A stretch of DNA of 54,057 nt from a virus. Shown piece by piece: positions 8,201 to 16,675 of this stretch. The position numbers and the translations under genes were made by a program. Under the pieces are notes generated by a model. It was not told the DNA's origin. It saw only the letters and a program-made list of their open reading frames with translations, and searched no databases. The stretch covers positions 1 through 54,057 of IMG/VR virus record IMGVR_UViG_3300048930_000256. One strand, written 5' to 3'. Positions within the stretch are counted from its first letter, which is position 1. Each line of letters opens with the position of its first letter.

Positions 8201-11182
8201 AAGCACGTCTGAAATAATCGGCTTGATTGCCTTGAACAAATCACTGAGCTTTTCAAAAGAGACAGAAAGACCGTCTATTACCTCGTTCGCATCTTTATTG
8301 CCTTTGAGCGATTCTGATAGACCCTTCTTGAACCCCTTGAAGACATTAGTGACTACTTGCACAGCAGCCACGACGAGTCCAAATACAACTGCAAGCTTAG
8401 AGCCTGCCTTTACAATTCCAGCGATTATCGGGCGAATACTTTTCAGTAGACCAGACAGCTTGGATATTCCCGAGAGCTGCCTTGGCGCGGCAAGCGCAGC
8501 AACGCCACTAGCAGCAGCAGCCTTGCTTTTTCCGCCACCAGCGACAAGTGTTGCGCCGGCAGCAGACTGTGAAGCAGCGACAGCGGCCTGAGCAGCAGCC
8601 ATACCGCGTAGCGCGGTAGTAGTCCTGTTCACAACTTGCAAATACTGTGAGCCAGCGGTAGCCCATGAGGTAAGCGTGTTCGCCCATTTGAGTCCAATGA
8701 TGGCGACCATGATAGCTTTTAGCTTTTCAAGCTGTGAAGCGAGTCCGACTATAGGAAGAACGAATAGCCTTAGCGCTTTACTTGTAAGGAAAAGCGTGAC
8801 CCACGAACGTATAAACGCCCTGACAGCAGCGTCGTTCTCACGAATGAACTTAACAAGAGTGCCGAGCGCCCTGCCAATTCTAGGAAGCGTGTTTTCCGCA
8901 AATCTTCCTAGCGCCTCGAACGCCTTGCCAAGCACAGCAAAGAATCCCATGTTAGAGCCAGCGCCAAACGCCTCGCTCCTAAACTCTGTGAACATTCCTG
9001 ATATACCTTTAAGGAATGATGCGTACCCCTTCTCTAATGAATTGAAGAATGATGCGCCTTCTCCACCAAACGCGAAGCGCTCGATAGCTGGAACGAAGTT
9101 TTCAGCAACAGCATTTCCTATAGCAATTGCCCTGTCCTCCAATTTTGTGAACAGGGATACAGAACCCTCCATCTCGCCATTAAGCTGCTTGAAAGTGTCT
9201 CGAAGTGAAAGGCCGATAGGCTCTGCCGCCCTTCGTGCAAGAGCGCCAATTTCGTTTGTAAACTGCTCAAACTGGAAGGAGAGTGTGTTGGTGAATACAC
9301 TAGCCTGTCGCTCTGTTGCCCCAGTAGCAGACTTTATTTGCGCTTCAAGGGCGTTGATACCATCCATTCCCATAGAAGAAATCTGTGGAAGAATCTGGAT
9401 AAGCCCTGCGCCAGACTTCTCAGTGAGGCCAAGTTCTTTACGCAGCCTTGCTAATCCTTGGCTACCCTCAGCCTCCCTAACCTTCTCGAATTGCTCGGCC
9501 ATCTGGACAAGCGTTTTGGTGAATGGAATTGTTTTCCCGTTTACCCTGCCAACTTGTATGCCGTACTTCTCGAAGGCTGCGGTTGTCTCTGGTGTCTTGG
9601 TAGACGCCTTGTTTATTTCACGGATGAGGATGCCCATTTGCTCACCGGCTTTGAGGCCGCGAACATTGGCTTTCGCAAATAGCGATAGAATTGTTAGCGT
9701 CTGAGAAATCTCTTGACCATACGCCCTAAACGATGGCGCTGCCCTGTTAGCAAACGCTTGCGCAACCTCTGTGGCTGATGCGTTGGTAGCGTTCGATACA
9801 AACGTGAACTGGTCTGTAAGGCGGGTAAGGTTCTTCATCTCCTCACCAGATGCGAAGATCGAGCCGGTCAGATGCTCGGTCGCTTCAGCGAGGTCTATCT
9901 GTTCGTTTTGTGCAAACCTAGAAACAGTGCCAAGAGTTGATTCAATCTGCTTGATGTCTAGGCCGGCCTGTGCAAGAGCCTTTGCGCCCTCTGCAACCTC
10001 TGTTGTGTTGAAGATGGTCTCAATAGCAACCTGCTCAGAAACTCTAAGAATCCTGTCGCCAAGCTGTGCCACAGAGCGCTCAAATCCTTTTGCCCCATCT
10101 TCGCCGCGAGACATAGCCTCAACAAAAGCGTCTGATGCTAGAACGCCTACGGCGCGAGCCGCTGCCTGTTCAGCCCTAGCGAAAGAAACTATGGCGCTGC
10201 CCGATATAGCGGCAAACGAGCCAGCTACTCCTGCCGTGAAAATACCAAAGCCTGTTGTCAGCCTTCGCAGAATTCTCGTGGTAGTTGCATCGAACTGTGA
10301 AAGGTCGTTTCGCAGGATTCGTAGTGTAGCCCTGTGTGACCCTTGAATCGATGCTTGCGCCCGCTCATTTATGAGAACTCTTTGGGCTGCGAACCTCTGG
10401 TCTTGCAGGAGCTGCTTACTTCTAAAGCGAGCCTCCTCCATAGACTGAGCATCGAGGCCAAGCTTCTTCGCGGCAAGTAAGCGTCCTTCAGTTGAAGCAG
10501 CAGAGGAAACTCTGATATCAGCAGCAGCCTTTGCCTTGGCAGCCTCGCGCTCGATGACCTTCGCTGCTTCAGCTTCAGCCATTCGAGTTTTGTTCTGGTA
10601 CAGCGTATCTATCCGTGCTTGCAGCGCGGCAGCAGTAGCAACAGCTTTAGCCCCAGCCTTGGCTATAGACTTCTCATCTAGGTCTATTGGTATATCAACT
10701 GGGTCGCCTTTGAGATTTACTTCAAGCTGCTTCACCTTCATGCGAAGCTCTCGAACAAGCTCCATTTTCTCGGTGTCTAGGTCAAGCTCGACACGAATCT
10801 TTGGCGGCTTAGTCTTCGCCTCTTTGAGTTTCCTGTTCGCATCCTTCAGCGCAGCGCGGGCATCTCGGGCTAGAACATTTAGGCCAACATTCAGAGTAGG
10901 CGGGTTCTTCAGCGTTTTAAGCTGTGCGTTTGCCTCTCTAATTGCAGCGGCGCCAGAGCCTCTTCGAACCTTCAGGTCTACAGGAATTGTGACAGGGTTT
11001 TTCTCAGCCTGCGCTTCAGCCTCTTTTTGGACAGACTTTACAGCGCCCTTTTTGAGATTCAGAACTACAGGAATATCGGCGACAACACCCTTTGTGGAGG
11101 ACTCTATTGCAGCCTGAAAAACCTTCCTATCAACATCGGGAAGAAGTTCAACGAATAACCTACCTGCAATCTCACCAGCCAC
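5276..11182 (-). CDS. Tape measure protein with peptidase and transglycosylase domains
   Basis: The 1968-residue length is typical of a tape measure that sets tail length. Residues about 300-560 match the TP901-type tape measure core. Hydrophobic segments lie mid-protein. Two cell-wall domains are near the C-terminus: a VanY/M15-like zinc peptidase at about 1636-1740 (HVQGLAMD and HYDHLHLG; ligands about H1680, D1687, H1729) and a lytic transglycosylase at about 1750-1860 (ARAESSFN with Glu near 1775, GLMQLMPATA, AYNAGPGN). They probably open the wall during DNA entry. GTG start. I see no cysteine in the whole protein. Confidence 0.97.
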   Translation of the reverse strand: MAGEIAGRLFVELLPDVDRKVFQAAIESSTKGVVADIPVVLNLKKGAVKSVQKEAEAQAEKNPVTIPVDLKVRRGSGAAAIREANAQLKTLKNPPTLNVGLNVLARDARAALKDANRKLKEAKTKPPKIRVELDLDTEKMELVRELRMKVKQLEVNLKGDPVDIPIDLDEKSIAKAGAKAVATAAALQARIDTLYQNKTRMAEAEAAKVIEREAAKAKAAADIRVSSAASTEGRLLAAKKLGLDAQSMEEARFRSKQLLQDQRFAAQRVLINERAQASIQGSHRATLRILRNDLSQFDATTTRILRRLTTGFGIFTAGVAGSFAAISGSAIVSFARAEQAAARAVGVLASDAFVEAMSRGEDGAKGFERSVAQLGDRILRVSEQVAIETIFNTTEVAEGAKALAQAGLDIKQIESTLGTVSRFAQNEQIDLAEATEHLTGSIFASGEEMKNLTRLTDQFTFVSNATNASATEVAQAFANRAAPSFRAYGQEISQTLTILSLFAKANVRGLKAGEQMGILIREINKASTKTPETTAAFEKYGIQVGRVNGKTIPFTKTLVQMAEQFEKVREAEGSQGLARLRKELGLTEKSGAGLIQILPQISSMGMDGINALEAQIKSATGATERQASVFTNTLSFQFEQFTNEIGALARRAAEPIGLSLRDTFKQLNGEMEGSVSLFTKLEDRAIAIGNAVAENFVPAIERFAFGGEGASFFNSLEKGYASFLKGISGMFTEFRSEAFGAGSNMGFFAVLGKAFEALGRFAENTLPRIGRALGTLVKFIRENDAAVRAFIRSWVTLFLTSKALRLFVLPIVGLASQLEKLKAIMVAIIGLKWANTLTSWATAGSQYLQVVNRTTTALRGMAAAQAAVAASQSAAGATLVAGGGKSKAAAASGVAALAAPRQLSGISKLSGLLKSIRPIIAGIVKAGSKLAVVFGLVVAAVQVVTNVFKGFKKGLSESLKGNKDANEVIDGLSVSFEKLSDLFKAIKPIISDVLSFMGRAFFAFGRAVGRFVGSTLGAIGKFTRGVKAILGGDFLEGIKLIGGSMFDYLSAPFKAIPGFILDVVRESLKPLERIPKIGGMIKDIRSELKSASDSLFKSDEAANKLNDAFKQSKDSVKELNKQLKETNKEIEKSTANTLASKTIAGVNNETKKLVDLYAKASLKNAEGERLRSLLGIGQLKASEKLSQLQTKRLDEIRQFTFSEFNKKMESGLAFSPRLNQEAVQTVLGQIQVLQKERNTILTLGLPKNQRNQLLKKIDAEIKAARSFIQQSPLELRVSIGGQNLGNAKAPFSPRSIVEPQIKAVRDAIRDPALVGELTAAQRELYNKATASMQNQFLFGGDGFVRTKANIEIAIGNLAKQTAAIQSRAVVPRRAKENFFKYAQQSAQGLLAGTKASEPTAKKAGVTMANVFDSSFTRYMQIKSPSGLMKKRGRESVLGLSAGIVLWTPIATASAFAAGMAIAGGFAAGMRLAAGRARSAARAALNGATDTLKKGKVAAAYAGTQVMLGFRDGIKDVWMKEVQPFVKSIATWIKNNKGPISYDKQLLRPAGEAMMHGFKRGLEDGFGEVKGWVKSVGPDLAKHTIPDKLFKEMSAEFLIGNAGADLDFDPQEFFADIAPIAGTLGFAAGGIGQSTGMEDTIAQAVAIGKMFGITPNIASQMRRYNNPAYNAAIGGAANSLHVQGLAMDYGLGGGNTFGELSSAAAWARKYQGKFFDEVLWQSSGHYDHLHLGWIRGNEKMMADIAGASKQVEDALANAAKVTGVDFNLLAAIARAESSFNPNAGSPAGARGLMQLMPATAASLGVNNILDPFQNAIGGAKYIKQQLKAFNGNIPMALAAYNAGPGNAAIALSSFGETIAYVAKVMKYLKQYGGGNFRAQGGKVNAMTPYTVGERGRELFVPSTNGSVISAKDLRNLIDALNNSGGAVGQPGSMVNDNRQIVVNTNSNDPATIVSLLDARIRSQVQGVSR

Positions 11183-11191
11183 GCCCAGAGC

Positions 11192-11638
11192 CTACCCTTC
11201 ACTATTAGTTGTCACTGACAGGTCTCCACTGTCGTCAGCTCCTATCGTGAAAGCGGGGGGCGCTTTGTCTTTTGAACCTTTGGTATTTGAGCGAGCGCCA
11301 GCACCGCCAGCGCGTCCAAAGAATTGGGTAAGGTCGCCAACAGGCTTCTTCTCGACAGGCTTGATATTAAGCCCGCCCTCTTCGCCCTTCTTAGCGGCAG
11401 CGATTCTCTTCTTCGCAGAAGCTTTAATCTCAACCATTCTCGGGTCGCCGAAGAATATCTCTTGGTATTCCTTCTCCCATACTTCTGGGTCGATTGTCTG
11501 CATTACCCATTCAATTACCAAGTTGCAGAACCTTCTACACGAAAGCCCCAGCAGGTCTGGTATCTGATGGTAATGCGCCTCTAACCGACAGTATGCGGCT
11601 CTTGTGATACCAACAAGAACCTCTATTTGGTAGGGGGG
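11192..11638 (-). CDS. Tail assembly chaperone, frameshift extension (T frame)
   Basis: This frame has no stop between the slippery CCCCCCT (11632-11638) and 11192. It is read when ribosomes slip -1 near the end of the upstream frame, giving a long fusion of about 280 residues. The first part after the slip starts YQIEVLVGITRAAYC. The downstream part has charged low-complexity sequence (KKRIAAAKKGEEGG). A separate start (TTG near 11521) is possible but not needed. Such G/GT pairs just before the tape measure act as its chaperones during tail assembly. Confidence 0.85.
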   Translation of the reverse strand, partial: PPYQIEVLVGITRAAYCRLEAHYHQIPDLLGLSCRRFCNLVIEWVMQTIDPEVWEKEYQEIFFGDPRMVEIKASAKKRIAAAKKGEEGGLNIKPVEKKPVGDLTQFFGRAGGAGARSNTKGSKDKAPPAFTIGADDSGDLSVTTNSEG

Positions 11639-12027
11639 CGGCCTGATACCGCCTCTACAATGTCAGAGAGAACTTGTGAGATAAACTCTGCGTCTGCTGG
11701 GATTTCAGCAGATGTATCCATGAGAGCAGCAACGAAGTCGTCGCCATCTTTGCCAATGAAGGCAGAGCGGATTGCGCTAACGAACTCACGCATATCAACG
11801 TCATCGCCGTCTTGGATTTGGCCAGAATGAACCAAGAAGGCTGCTGGCATTGGAGTGACAAGCTTGTATTCCTTACCACGGAACGAATACACAAGCTCTT
11901 CTCCCCGAGCTTTGAGGTATCGTTCACGAAGAGCGTTTTCAGCGTCAGCGCCCACAACTCGCCGTGGAACTGCTGGAACTACTGGTGCAACGCCTAGAAC
12001 TGGTTGGCCTACTGCTTCCTCTGTCAT
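11623..12027 (-). CDS. Tail assembly chaperone, short form (G)
   Basis: The 134-residue product ends at a TAG three codons after the slippery site. ATG start with an AGGGGGA ribosome site. Its position immediately before the overlapping second frame and the tape measure gene, and the slippery sequence near its end, identify it as the short partner of a frameshifted chaperone pair. The sequence itself (FVSAIRSAFIGKDGDDFVAA) has no catalytic motif and no cysteine. Confidence 0.88.
   Translation of the reverse strand: MTEEAVGQPVLGVAPVVPAVPRRVVGADAENALRERYLKARGEELVYSFRGKEYKLVTPMPAAFLVHSGQIQDGDDVDMREFVSAIRSAFIGKDGDDFVAALMDTSAEIPADAEFISQVLSDIVEAVSGRPPTK
11632..11638 (-). promoter_or_regulatory. 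Programmed -1 frameshift site CCCCCCT
   Basis: In the chaperone frame the codons are CGC CCC CCT ACC AAA TAG. Slipping back one base lets both tRNAs re-pair fully as CCC CCC, and the new frame stays open for about 440 bases to 11192. The frame shift needed (-1) matches the offset between the two reading frames. A conserved frameshift at this place is known in many long-tailed phages. Confidence 0.88.
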
Positions 12028-12036
12028 TACTTCCCC

Positions 12037-12945
12037 CTACATGTATTTTGCGGCTACTTCTCTCAGTGCCCGCCTGAGTATATCATATCCGTTGTATTTG
12101 CTTGTGGATTTGGCACCGAGATAATACTTGCCGTTCTCGCCTCTCATCATATACCCTTTTCGCTTAATTCTAAAAGGCCGGCTGTCGCGCATCCTCCCGC
12201 GCCTGTCTTTCCATGTAAATCTTTTTGAGTATCCGCGCCTCTGGTCTACAATCTGGCCACCCCTACTCTTCGTGCTTGAACGCTTTCCAGCAACTCCTCC
12301 CGACAATTTCAATGGGTCAAACTTTCCAGAAACCTGCCTGCGCTTCTTAGCCTCTGGGTCTCTACGGAAATACCTAGCCTGTGCAGATGCGGCGGCCTGA
12401 TATTCCTTGCTGGCAGAAACCCATCCCTTAGCCCGCTTCTGTGAAGCTGTATAGCTTTTGTTCATCGCGTTTATACGCTTCGCGTTAGCGACTGATATCG
12501 GGATATGGAATGGCTTCTTTCGTGCCGGAACCTTGGCACCTTCAGCCCCAGTGCCGCGCTCAACCTTGTTCGCAGACGGAGCAAGGTTATACACAGCAAC
12601 TCTCGTGTTCGACCCCTTGCCAGTGACAATAGCATTTGTAAATGATGACTGGTACTGTCTATCCCCTGCTCGCTCCCTGCGGAAAGCGTATGTTGGCCTA
12701 GGTGTGACCCTTCCGCCAACCTTCCTCGCCCTAAGCAGGCCGCCCTTGTTCCTTGGCCTGCGAGGATTCTCTGACGCTAAACCCTCAGCGGTTTCTGAGA
12801 TGAGATTACCAATCTCTACAAGGTCTACTCTTACCCTGCGCGTCTTCTGAAGCTTAGTGACGCCAGCAGTTCCCCTGCCACCAACAGTGACTTCACGGTA
12901 GACAGTAGCCTTAAAGTTCCTCGATGCTATAAATCTGTTCCCCAC
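12037..12945 (-). CDS. Basic neck or tail-completion protein (gp10-like position)
   Basis: A GTG start follows a perfect AGGAGG. The 302-residue protein is very rich in Arg and Lys, with segments such as RRQVSGKFD and RGRMRDSRPF, and contains no cysteine. Its place between the tail-terminator candidate and the chaperone pair is where HK97 gp10-like neck proteins are usually found, though it is about twice their usual length. The basic middle part may be an insertion. The assignment rests on gene order. Confidence 0.6.
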   Translation of the reverse strand: MGNRFIASRNFKATVYREVTVGGRGTAGVTKLQKTRRVRVDLVEIGNLISETAEGLASENPRRPRNKGGLLRARKVGGRVTPRPTYAFRRERAGDRQYQSSFTNAIVTGKGSNTRVAVYNLAPSANKVERGTGAEGAKVPARKKPFHIPISVANAKRINAMNKSYTASQKRAKGWVSASKEYQAAASAQARYFRRDPEAKKRRQVSGKFDPLKLSGGVAGKRSSTKSRGGQIVDQRRGYSKRFTWKDRRGRMRDSRPFRIKRKGYMMRGENGKYYLGAKSTSKYNGYDILRRALREVAAKYM

Positions 12946-12954
12946 TACGGCCTC

Positions 12955-13422
12955 CTAGCAGCATGAGTGGTGACGAGTAAAGGCAATTTCTATCGTAGCT
13001 CCATAGCAGCCGCCTGAAGCAGCCCTGTCAAGCATACCGCCGCTAACAGCGACCTCTTGACCAGTCCTAACATAATCCTTCAGCACTTCATATATGTTGC
13101 ACATGACACATTCAAGCATGGTCTCAAAGTCTTTGATGAAGCAGCGGGCATCCTCGTCTTCAAGGATTGGGTCGAAGTCTTCCCCGAGATTCTTTAGACA
13201 GCACCTATTCATAGAGATGGTGAAGTTCTCACGCACCTTCATCAAACACTTCTCGCTACCACCAAGCATTGTTGAGCCATTCCAGTATGCAGCAATGTGT
13301 GAGCAATCTGCCGGCGGCTCTCCGGGTGATACGAAGACATCATAGGGGCAGCCATTGTCAGCGTTCTCGATACAATCAGATGCAACTGCGAGCAGGTCAG
13401 CTAGGAAAGAGTACCTGTCCAT
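12955..13422 (-). CDS. Putative tail terminator, cysteine-rich
   Basis: This is a 155-residue protein with about 12 cysteines (near 8%), ending in HHSCC. The ATG overlaps the TAA of the previous gene as TAATG. It follows a head-tail adaptor and precedes a gp10-like protein, which fits a tail terminator or head closure protein, but no motif proves this. The C-terminal segment (GATIEIAFTRHH) looks like a beta strand typical of terminator folds. Confidence 0.6.
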   Translation of the reverse strand: MDRYSFLADLLAVASDCIENADNGCPYDVFVSPGEPPADCSHIAAYWNGSTMLGGSEKCLMKVRENFTISMNRCCLKNLGEDFDPILEDEDARCFIKDFETMLECVMCNIYEVLKDYVRTGQEVAVSGGMLDRAASGGCYGATIEIAFTRHHSCC

Positions 13423-14180
13423 TAGCCATGCCTCACATTGCGAGTTGAGCGCAATGCGTCAAACATTCTGGCCTTTCGGCAGCGCCCATGAACAGTAAGA
13501 GCGTGGTCGATAATTGGGTTGCCAGTAAGACCTTGCGCGAGAAGCTGTACCACATCATGCACTTCTATATCTACGCCGCGTCTGGCAACACTACGAACGT
13601 GCGCTGGAAGAGCGCAATTGTTTCCACCATTACAAGCTTTCTTCAACTCACAGACAAGCTCGGCGCAGGCCATCTTCAGCTCAACAGGAGGCTCACGGCC
13701 AGTCGCGTACGAAACAACAACCTCTTCAGAAGCAGAACCGCTACTAAGCGGAAGTCCAAGATTGTTCGATGTCGGCCACGGAAGCCCGTCAGTCTTGACT
13801 ACCCGAGCGTTCTCATCGAGGCGGTACAGTGAAGAGTCAAGCTCAACGCCGTTAATTGTCACGCTCTCCACAGAAAGAATCGGGAAGTCGCTGGTTAGCT
13901 CGATAGCGTAGTATGCGCCGCAGCCACAAGGGTTGCGATTACATGAGCAGCAATCAAGACACGGGTAAATAACCTGTTCACAAACGCCCGGATACCGATA
14001 GCATGTACGAGCATAGAGAAGATTTGATGCTGCAAGTATGAGCTGTTCGTCAGTCCATTTGAATACGAGGGAGCTGCTTTCACCATCACAATCGATGGAT
14101 TCAGCCTCCCCCTCGCAACATAAATCAGATGGTTCAATCCAGCCAGCACCACAAACAGTTTTAGGGTCGCGGTAGGCCAC
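13422..14180 (-). CDS. Head-to-tail adaptor
   Basis: This 252-residue protein resembles actinophage head-to-tail connectors: a helical part (WTDEQLILAASNLLYARTCYRY), strand pattern SVESVTINGVELDSSLYRLD, DGLPWP, and a late LPAHVRSVARRGVDIEV segment. It joins the portal ring to the tail. About 17 cysteines (near 7%) include a block CLDCCSCNRNPCGCG. GTG start with GGGGG upstream. Having it after the probable major tail protein is an unusual order. Confidence 0.75.
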   Translation of the reverse strand: MAYRDPKTVCGAGWIEPSDLCCEGEAESIDCDGESSSLVFKWTDEQLILAASNLLYARTCYRYPGVCEQVIYPCLDCCSCNRNPCGCGAYYAIELTSDFPILSVESVTINGVELDSSLYRLDENARVVKTDGLPWPTSNNLGLPLSSGSASEEVVVSYATGREPPVELKMACAELVCELKKACNGGNNCALPAHVRSVARRGVDIEVHDVVQLLAQGLTGNPIIDHALTVHGRCRKARMFDALRSTRNVRHG

Positions 14181-14192
14181 ATTGACCCCCTA

Positions 14193-14870
14193 CTAGTCTT
14201 GTGCTGGAACTGTCACGAATCCGCATGTTCCTTCAAGAGTCTCAGTGATAGAGTCATCGAAGAACTCCATGTAGTGAGACTGTGTACCAGCAGGAACAGT
14301 AGCGAAATCGTAAGGGCTGTCGTTGAAAGGACCGTCTGCCCAGTTAGCAATCTCGGCTGGTGATGTTCGCCCTTCAAACTTGACGATTCGGAATGGGTCT
14401 TCCTTCTCATCTGTTGGAAGCTTGAATCGAACTTTTGGCAATACGATTCGGCGATACTTATGGTCAGCTTCGCAGCTTTCATCAGGTACAGTCTCGAACA
14501 GCTCAACGCTAATCCAAGGAAGGCAGTTGAGTCCTTCTACTTGATACCAACCGATGTTCTCAGAACCGTTGTTGATGAGCGTCTGGCCAGTAAGAAGATT
14601 GGTCAGCTCATAGTCTGGGTTGAGAAGTTCAAACTCAATGTTGATGTCTTTGAGTTCATCACACTTCTTGGTTTGCCAGCACTTCTTGCCGCCCTCGTTT
14701 TTCAGTACGGTTTCATCTCCGTCCTCAATGTTCTTTGTCATTACAACATTGCGGAAGCAGTTGAAGATGTATCCGTTGGTTGCTCCTGCAAGTGGAGCGT
14801 CAGAACATTCATCGACAAGCGCAATACGAATTGCGTCAATGTGTCCTGCTGGCAAACATACCTGTGTCAT
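14193..14870 (-). CDS. Probable major tail protein
   Basis: This 225-residue protein has the size and beta-rich character of a tail tube subunit, with strand-like segments (DINIEFELLNPDYELTNLLT, RFKLPTDEKEDPFRIVKFEG). An ATG follows AGGGGGA. It has its own promoter-like element (14900-14923), shared with the capsid gene, as expected for a protein made in many copies. Eight cysteines are present. The assignment comes from size, composition and the shared promoter. An alternative is another abundant head or tail protein. Confidence 0.65.
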   Translation of the reverse strand: MTQVCLPAGHIDAIRIALVDECSDAPLAGATNGYIFNCFRNVVMTKNIEDGDETVLKNEGGKKCWQTKKCDELKDINIEFELLNPDYELTNLLTGQTLINNGSENIGWYQVEGLNCLPWISVELFETVPDESCEADHKYRRIVLPKVRFKLPTDEKEDPFRIVKFEGRTSPAEIANWADGPFNDSPYDFATVPAGTQSHYMEFFDDSITETLEGTCGFVTVPAQD

Positions 14871-14899
14871 TATCTTTCCCCCTAGAAAGCATATTTGGC

Positions 14900-14923
14900 T
14901 TCATTCAGAGTATAGCCGTGAAT
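14900..14923 (-). promoter_or_regulatory. Putative late promoter, copy 2
   Basis: On the minus strand this reads ATTC-N5-TATACTCTGAA-T-GAA. It matches the element at 19118-19141 in 19 of 24 positions and ends 29 bp before the next start codon, against 32 bp for the other. TATACT could be a -10 box. No TTGACA-like -35 is present at 16-18 bp, so a non-host sigma factor may be used. Confidence 0.6.
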
Positions 14924-14929
14924 GATGGG

Positions 14930-15277
14930 CTACTCTGCTGCGTCGCCCTCTTGCTCCGCCTCTTCTTTACTAACCTCTTTTACCGAGAGGACTTTAGATG
15001 TTCCGAGTGGCAATATAAGATGCTCAGAGCCGACAGAAAATGTTTCTGTGCCACCAGTTGTCTCAACCTCATACTTATGTCCGGCAGCTAGGACAAGGAT
15101 TTCCCTGCCGCCATGCTTGATAACATCGCTCGCAGCCCCCGTAAGCTTCTTGGCAGAACCTTTCGGCGTGTAGCCAATAGACTTGTCCTTGCCACCAGCA
15201 GAGAAACTGGTATTCATATTACCTTTGCCCGGGATAACGACGTGAGCGCCTCCCTTGTAAAATCCAAGAACTTTCAT
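14930..15277 (-). CDS. Head-module protein, unknown function
   Basis: This is a 115-residue protein with a glycine-rich N-terminal half (GGAHVVIPGKGN), a probable small beta domain in the middle (REILVLAAGHKYEVETTGG) and an acidic C-terminus. It lies in the head module after a fibre-like gene and a small gene. A capsid decoration or spike role is possible but nothing proves it. Confidence 0.7.
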   Translation of the reverse strand: MKVLGFYKGGAHVVIPGKGNMNTSFSAGGKDKSIGYTPKGSAKKLTGAASDVIKHGGREILVLAAGHKYEVETTGGTETFSVGSEHLILPLGTSKVLSVKEVSKEEAEQEGDAAE

Positions 15278-15278
15278 G

Positions 15279-15494
15279 CTACTCCTGTCCTAGTATGGTT
15301 TCGCCGATGCTTCGAGCGCTGTAGCCAGTTCTATGTGCAAATAGCCTAGGAACGGGCACAACCACTACATGATGCCCCTCATTGGCATTAGCGTGGATTT
15401 CCTTTGTCGCTTCTGCTACAGCAGCATCTCTTTGCCGCATAGCAACCTCGCCACATTGAGCGCACAGCGTATCGTAAAAAGCTATTTGAGACAT
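15279..15494 (-). CDS. Small late protein, unknown function
   Basis: The ATG at 15492-15494 overlaps the TAA of the preceding gene as TAATG and has GGAGGG four bases upstream, so I prefer it to a TTG 15 bases earlier. The 71-residue product has a CAQC motif near the N-terminus and a GHHVVVVPVPRLF segment. No family is recognised. Confidence 0.65.
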   Translation of the reverse strand: MSQIAFYDTLCAQCGEVAMRQRDAAVAEATKEIHANANEGHHVVVVPVPRLFAHRTGYSARSIGETILGQE

Positions 15495-16666
15495 TAGACC
15501 CTCCACCAAGCGCCCTGCGCTCCGACGAGTTTTACAGACTCATACGGAGTGAGTCCGATATTAATTGTTAAAGCGTTGTCAATCAATGATGCGTCGATGG
15601 TATCAACAGTGACAGTACCTGTAGCGCCATTAACCTCTTTGAGAATTACAACATCTCCGTCGCCGCTGACCTCTGGTATTGTGATTGTGAACGGAGCGGC
15701 GGCAGCGTCATACAAAACAATTGTGCCAGCATCAGTAAGAACCGTGTTGGCAGACACTACGCCTTCTACATTGTAGATTACCCGCTCTGGAAGCTCTATT
15801 GCTGGGGAGGCGGCAAGTTCATCGATGGCAGCCTGAACGTCATCTGCAACAAGACCGCTGACAACATTGCTATAGCGCAGGGCAGATGCGTCTGTAAAGA
15901 ACTGGTCAAATACTCCTCCGCCCATCTGCGGCTGAAGTATGCCCTCATTTAGATTGATAACAACACTCTGGATGAGGCGAACAAGTGTTGTTGCAGAGCT
16001 TACAAAAACATCATCAGCAAGGCTCGGTGTGTTGCCGCTCATGCTGTATGCAAGGAATCCAGCAAACCCGTCTTCTATTTCAACAACGGGGACGCCTCCG
16101 TATATTCCAACCTGAGTTGTGCTTGCTATTGCCGAGCCATCGGTGACGCCTATGACAAAAAATGAAGTTGTATTTGGAACAAATATAAATGGAGCGTTCG
16201 TGCTGGATATAGCACTGGCCCTTGCAATTGCGATAACCGTGTTCTCTGCAATGTAAATAGGAGAGCTGCTGCTAGACCAGAAAATGATGCCCTGCGTAAT
16301 AACGCAGTTCACCATGCTTGTTATAGTCACACCATCAGTGAACTCGACCGGCATACTGAACGGGTTGCCGTTGCCAAGGAATGTGATATTGCTGAAATCC
16401 CACGCACCGGCAGGAACAGTCTCTGGCTGTTCGATAAGCACAGACTTCGGCCCTTCCACAAGAGCCATCGCGTCAAACATGTCCTGCCAGTTGTTATACC
16501 TGTTGCCCTGCTGTGTGCCAGAAGAGTTATAGATATATGTGACGTATGGGGCGCTTCCCCAAACCGCATCGCCATTCGTATCAGTGATGAGTATTTGTAG
16601 CGGGTCTCCGCCTTCAGGAAGCCCGCCTCCGCCGTTAGAACAGGAGCATGGAGGAACAACAGCCAT
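15494..16666 (-). CDS. Fibre-like protein within the head module
   Basis: 390 residues from the ATG at 16666, which has AGGGGG upstream; a GTG codon just before is possible. The N-terminus is PPCSCSNGGGGLP, then a long beta-rich, Ser/Thr/Ile-rich body that resembles a beta-helix. A GLVADDVQAAIDEL segment (about 270-285) is a motif common in phage tail fibres. The C-terminus forms a small beta domain. Placed between capsid and tail genes, it may be a head fibre or capsid spike; a tail fibre placed out of order is the alternative. Confidence 0.7.
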   Translation of the reverse strand: MAVVPPCSCSNGGGGLPEGGDPLQILITDTNGDAVWGSAPYVTYIYNSSGTQQGNRYNNWQDMFDAMALVEGPKSVLIEQPETVPAGAWDFSNITFLGNGNPFSMPVEFTDGVTITSMVNCVITQGIIFWSSSSSPIYIAENTVIAIARASAISSTNAPFIFVPNTTSFFVIGVTDGSAIASTTQVGIYGGVPVVEIEDGFAGFLAYSMSGNTPSLADDVFVSSATTLVRLIQSVVINLNEGILQPQMGGGVFDQFFTDASALRYSNVVSGLVADDVQAAIDELAASPAIELPERVIYNVEGVVSANTVLTDAGTIVLYDAAAAPFTITIPEVSGDGDVVILKEVNGATGTVTVDTIDASLIDNALTINIGLTPYESVKLVGAQGAWWRV

Positions 16667-16675
16667 CACAACCCC

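Noticed and set aside
8676-9704. Long plus-strand ORF of 342 codons
   Set aside because: It lies entirely opposite the tape measure gene and has a low-complexity Ser/Ala/Leu composition typical of an antisense shadow; no ribosome site or family resemblance.
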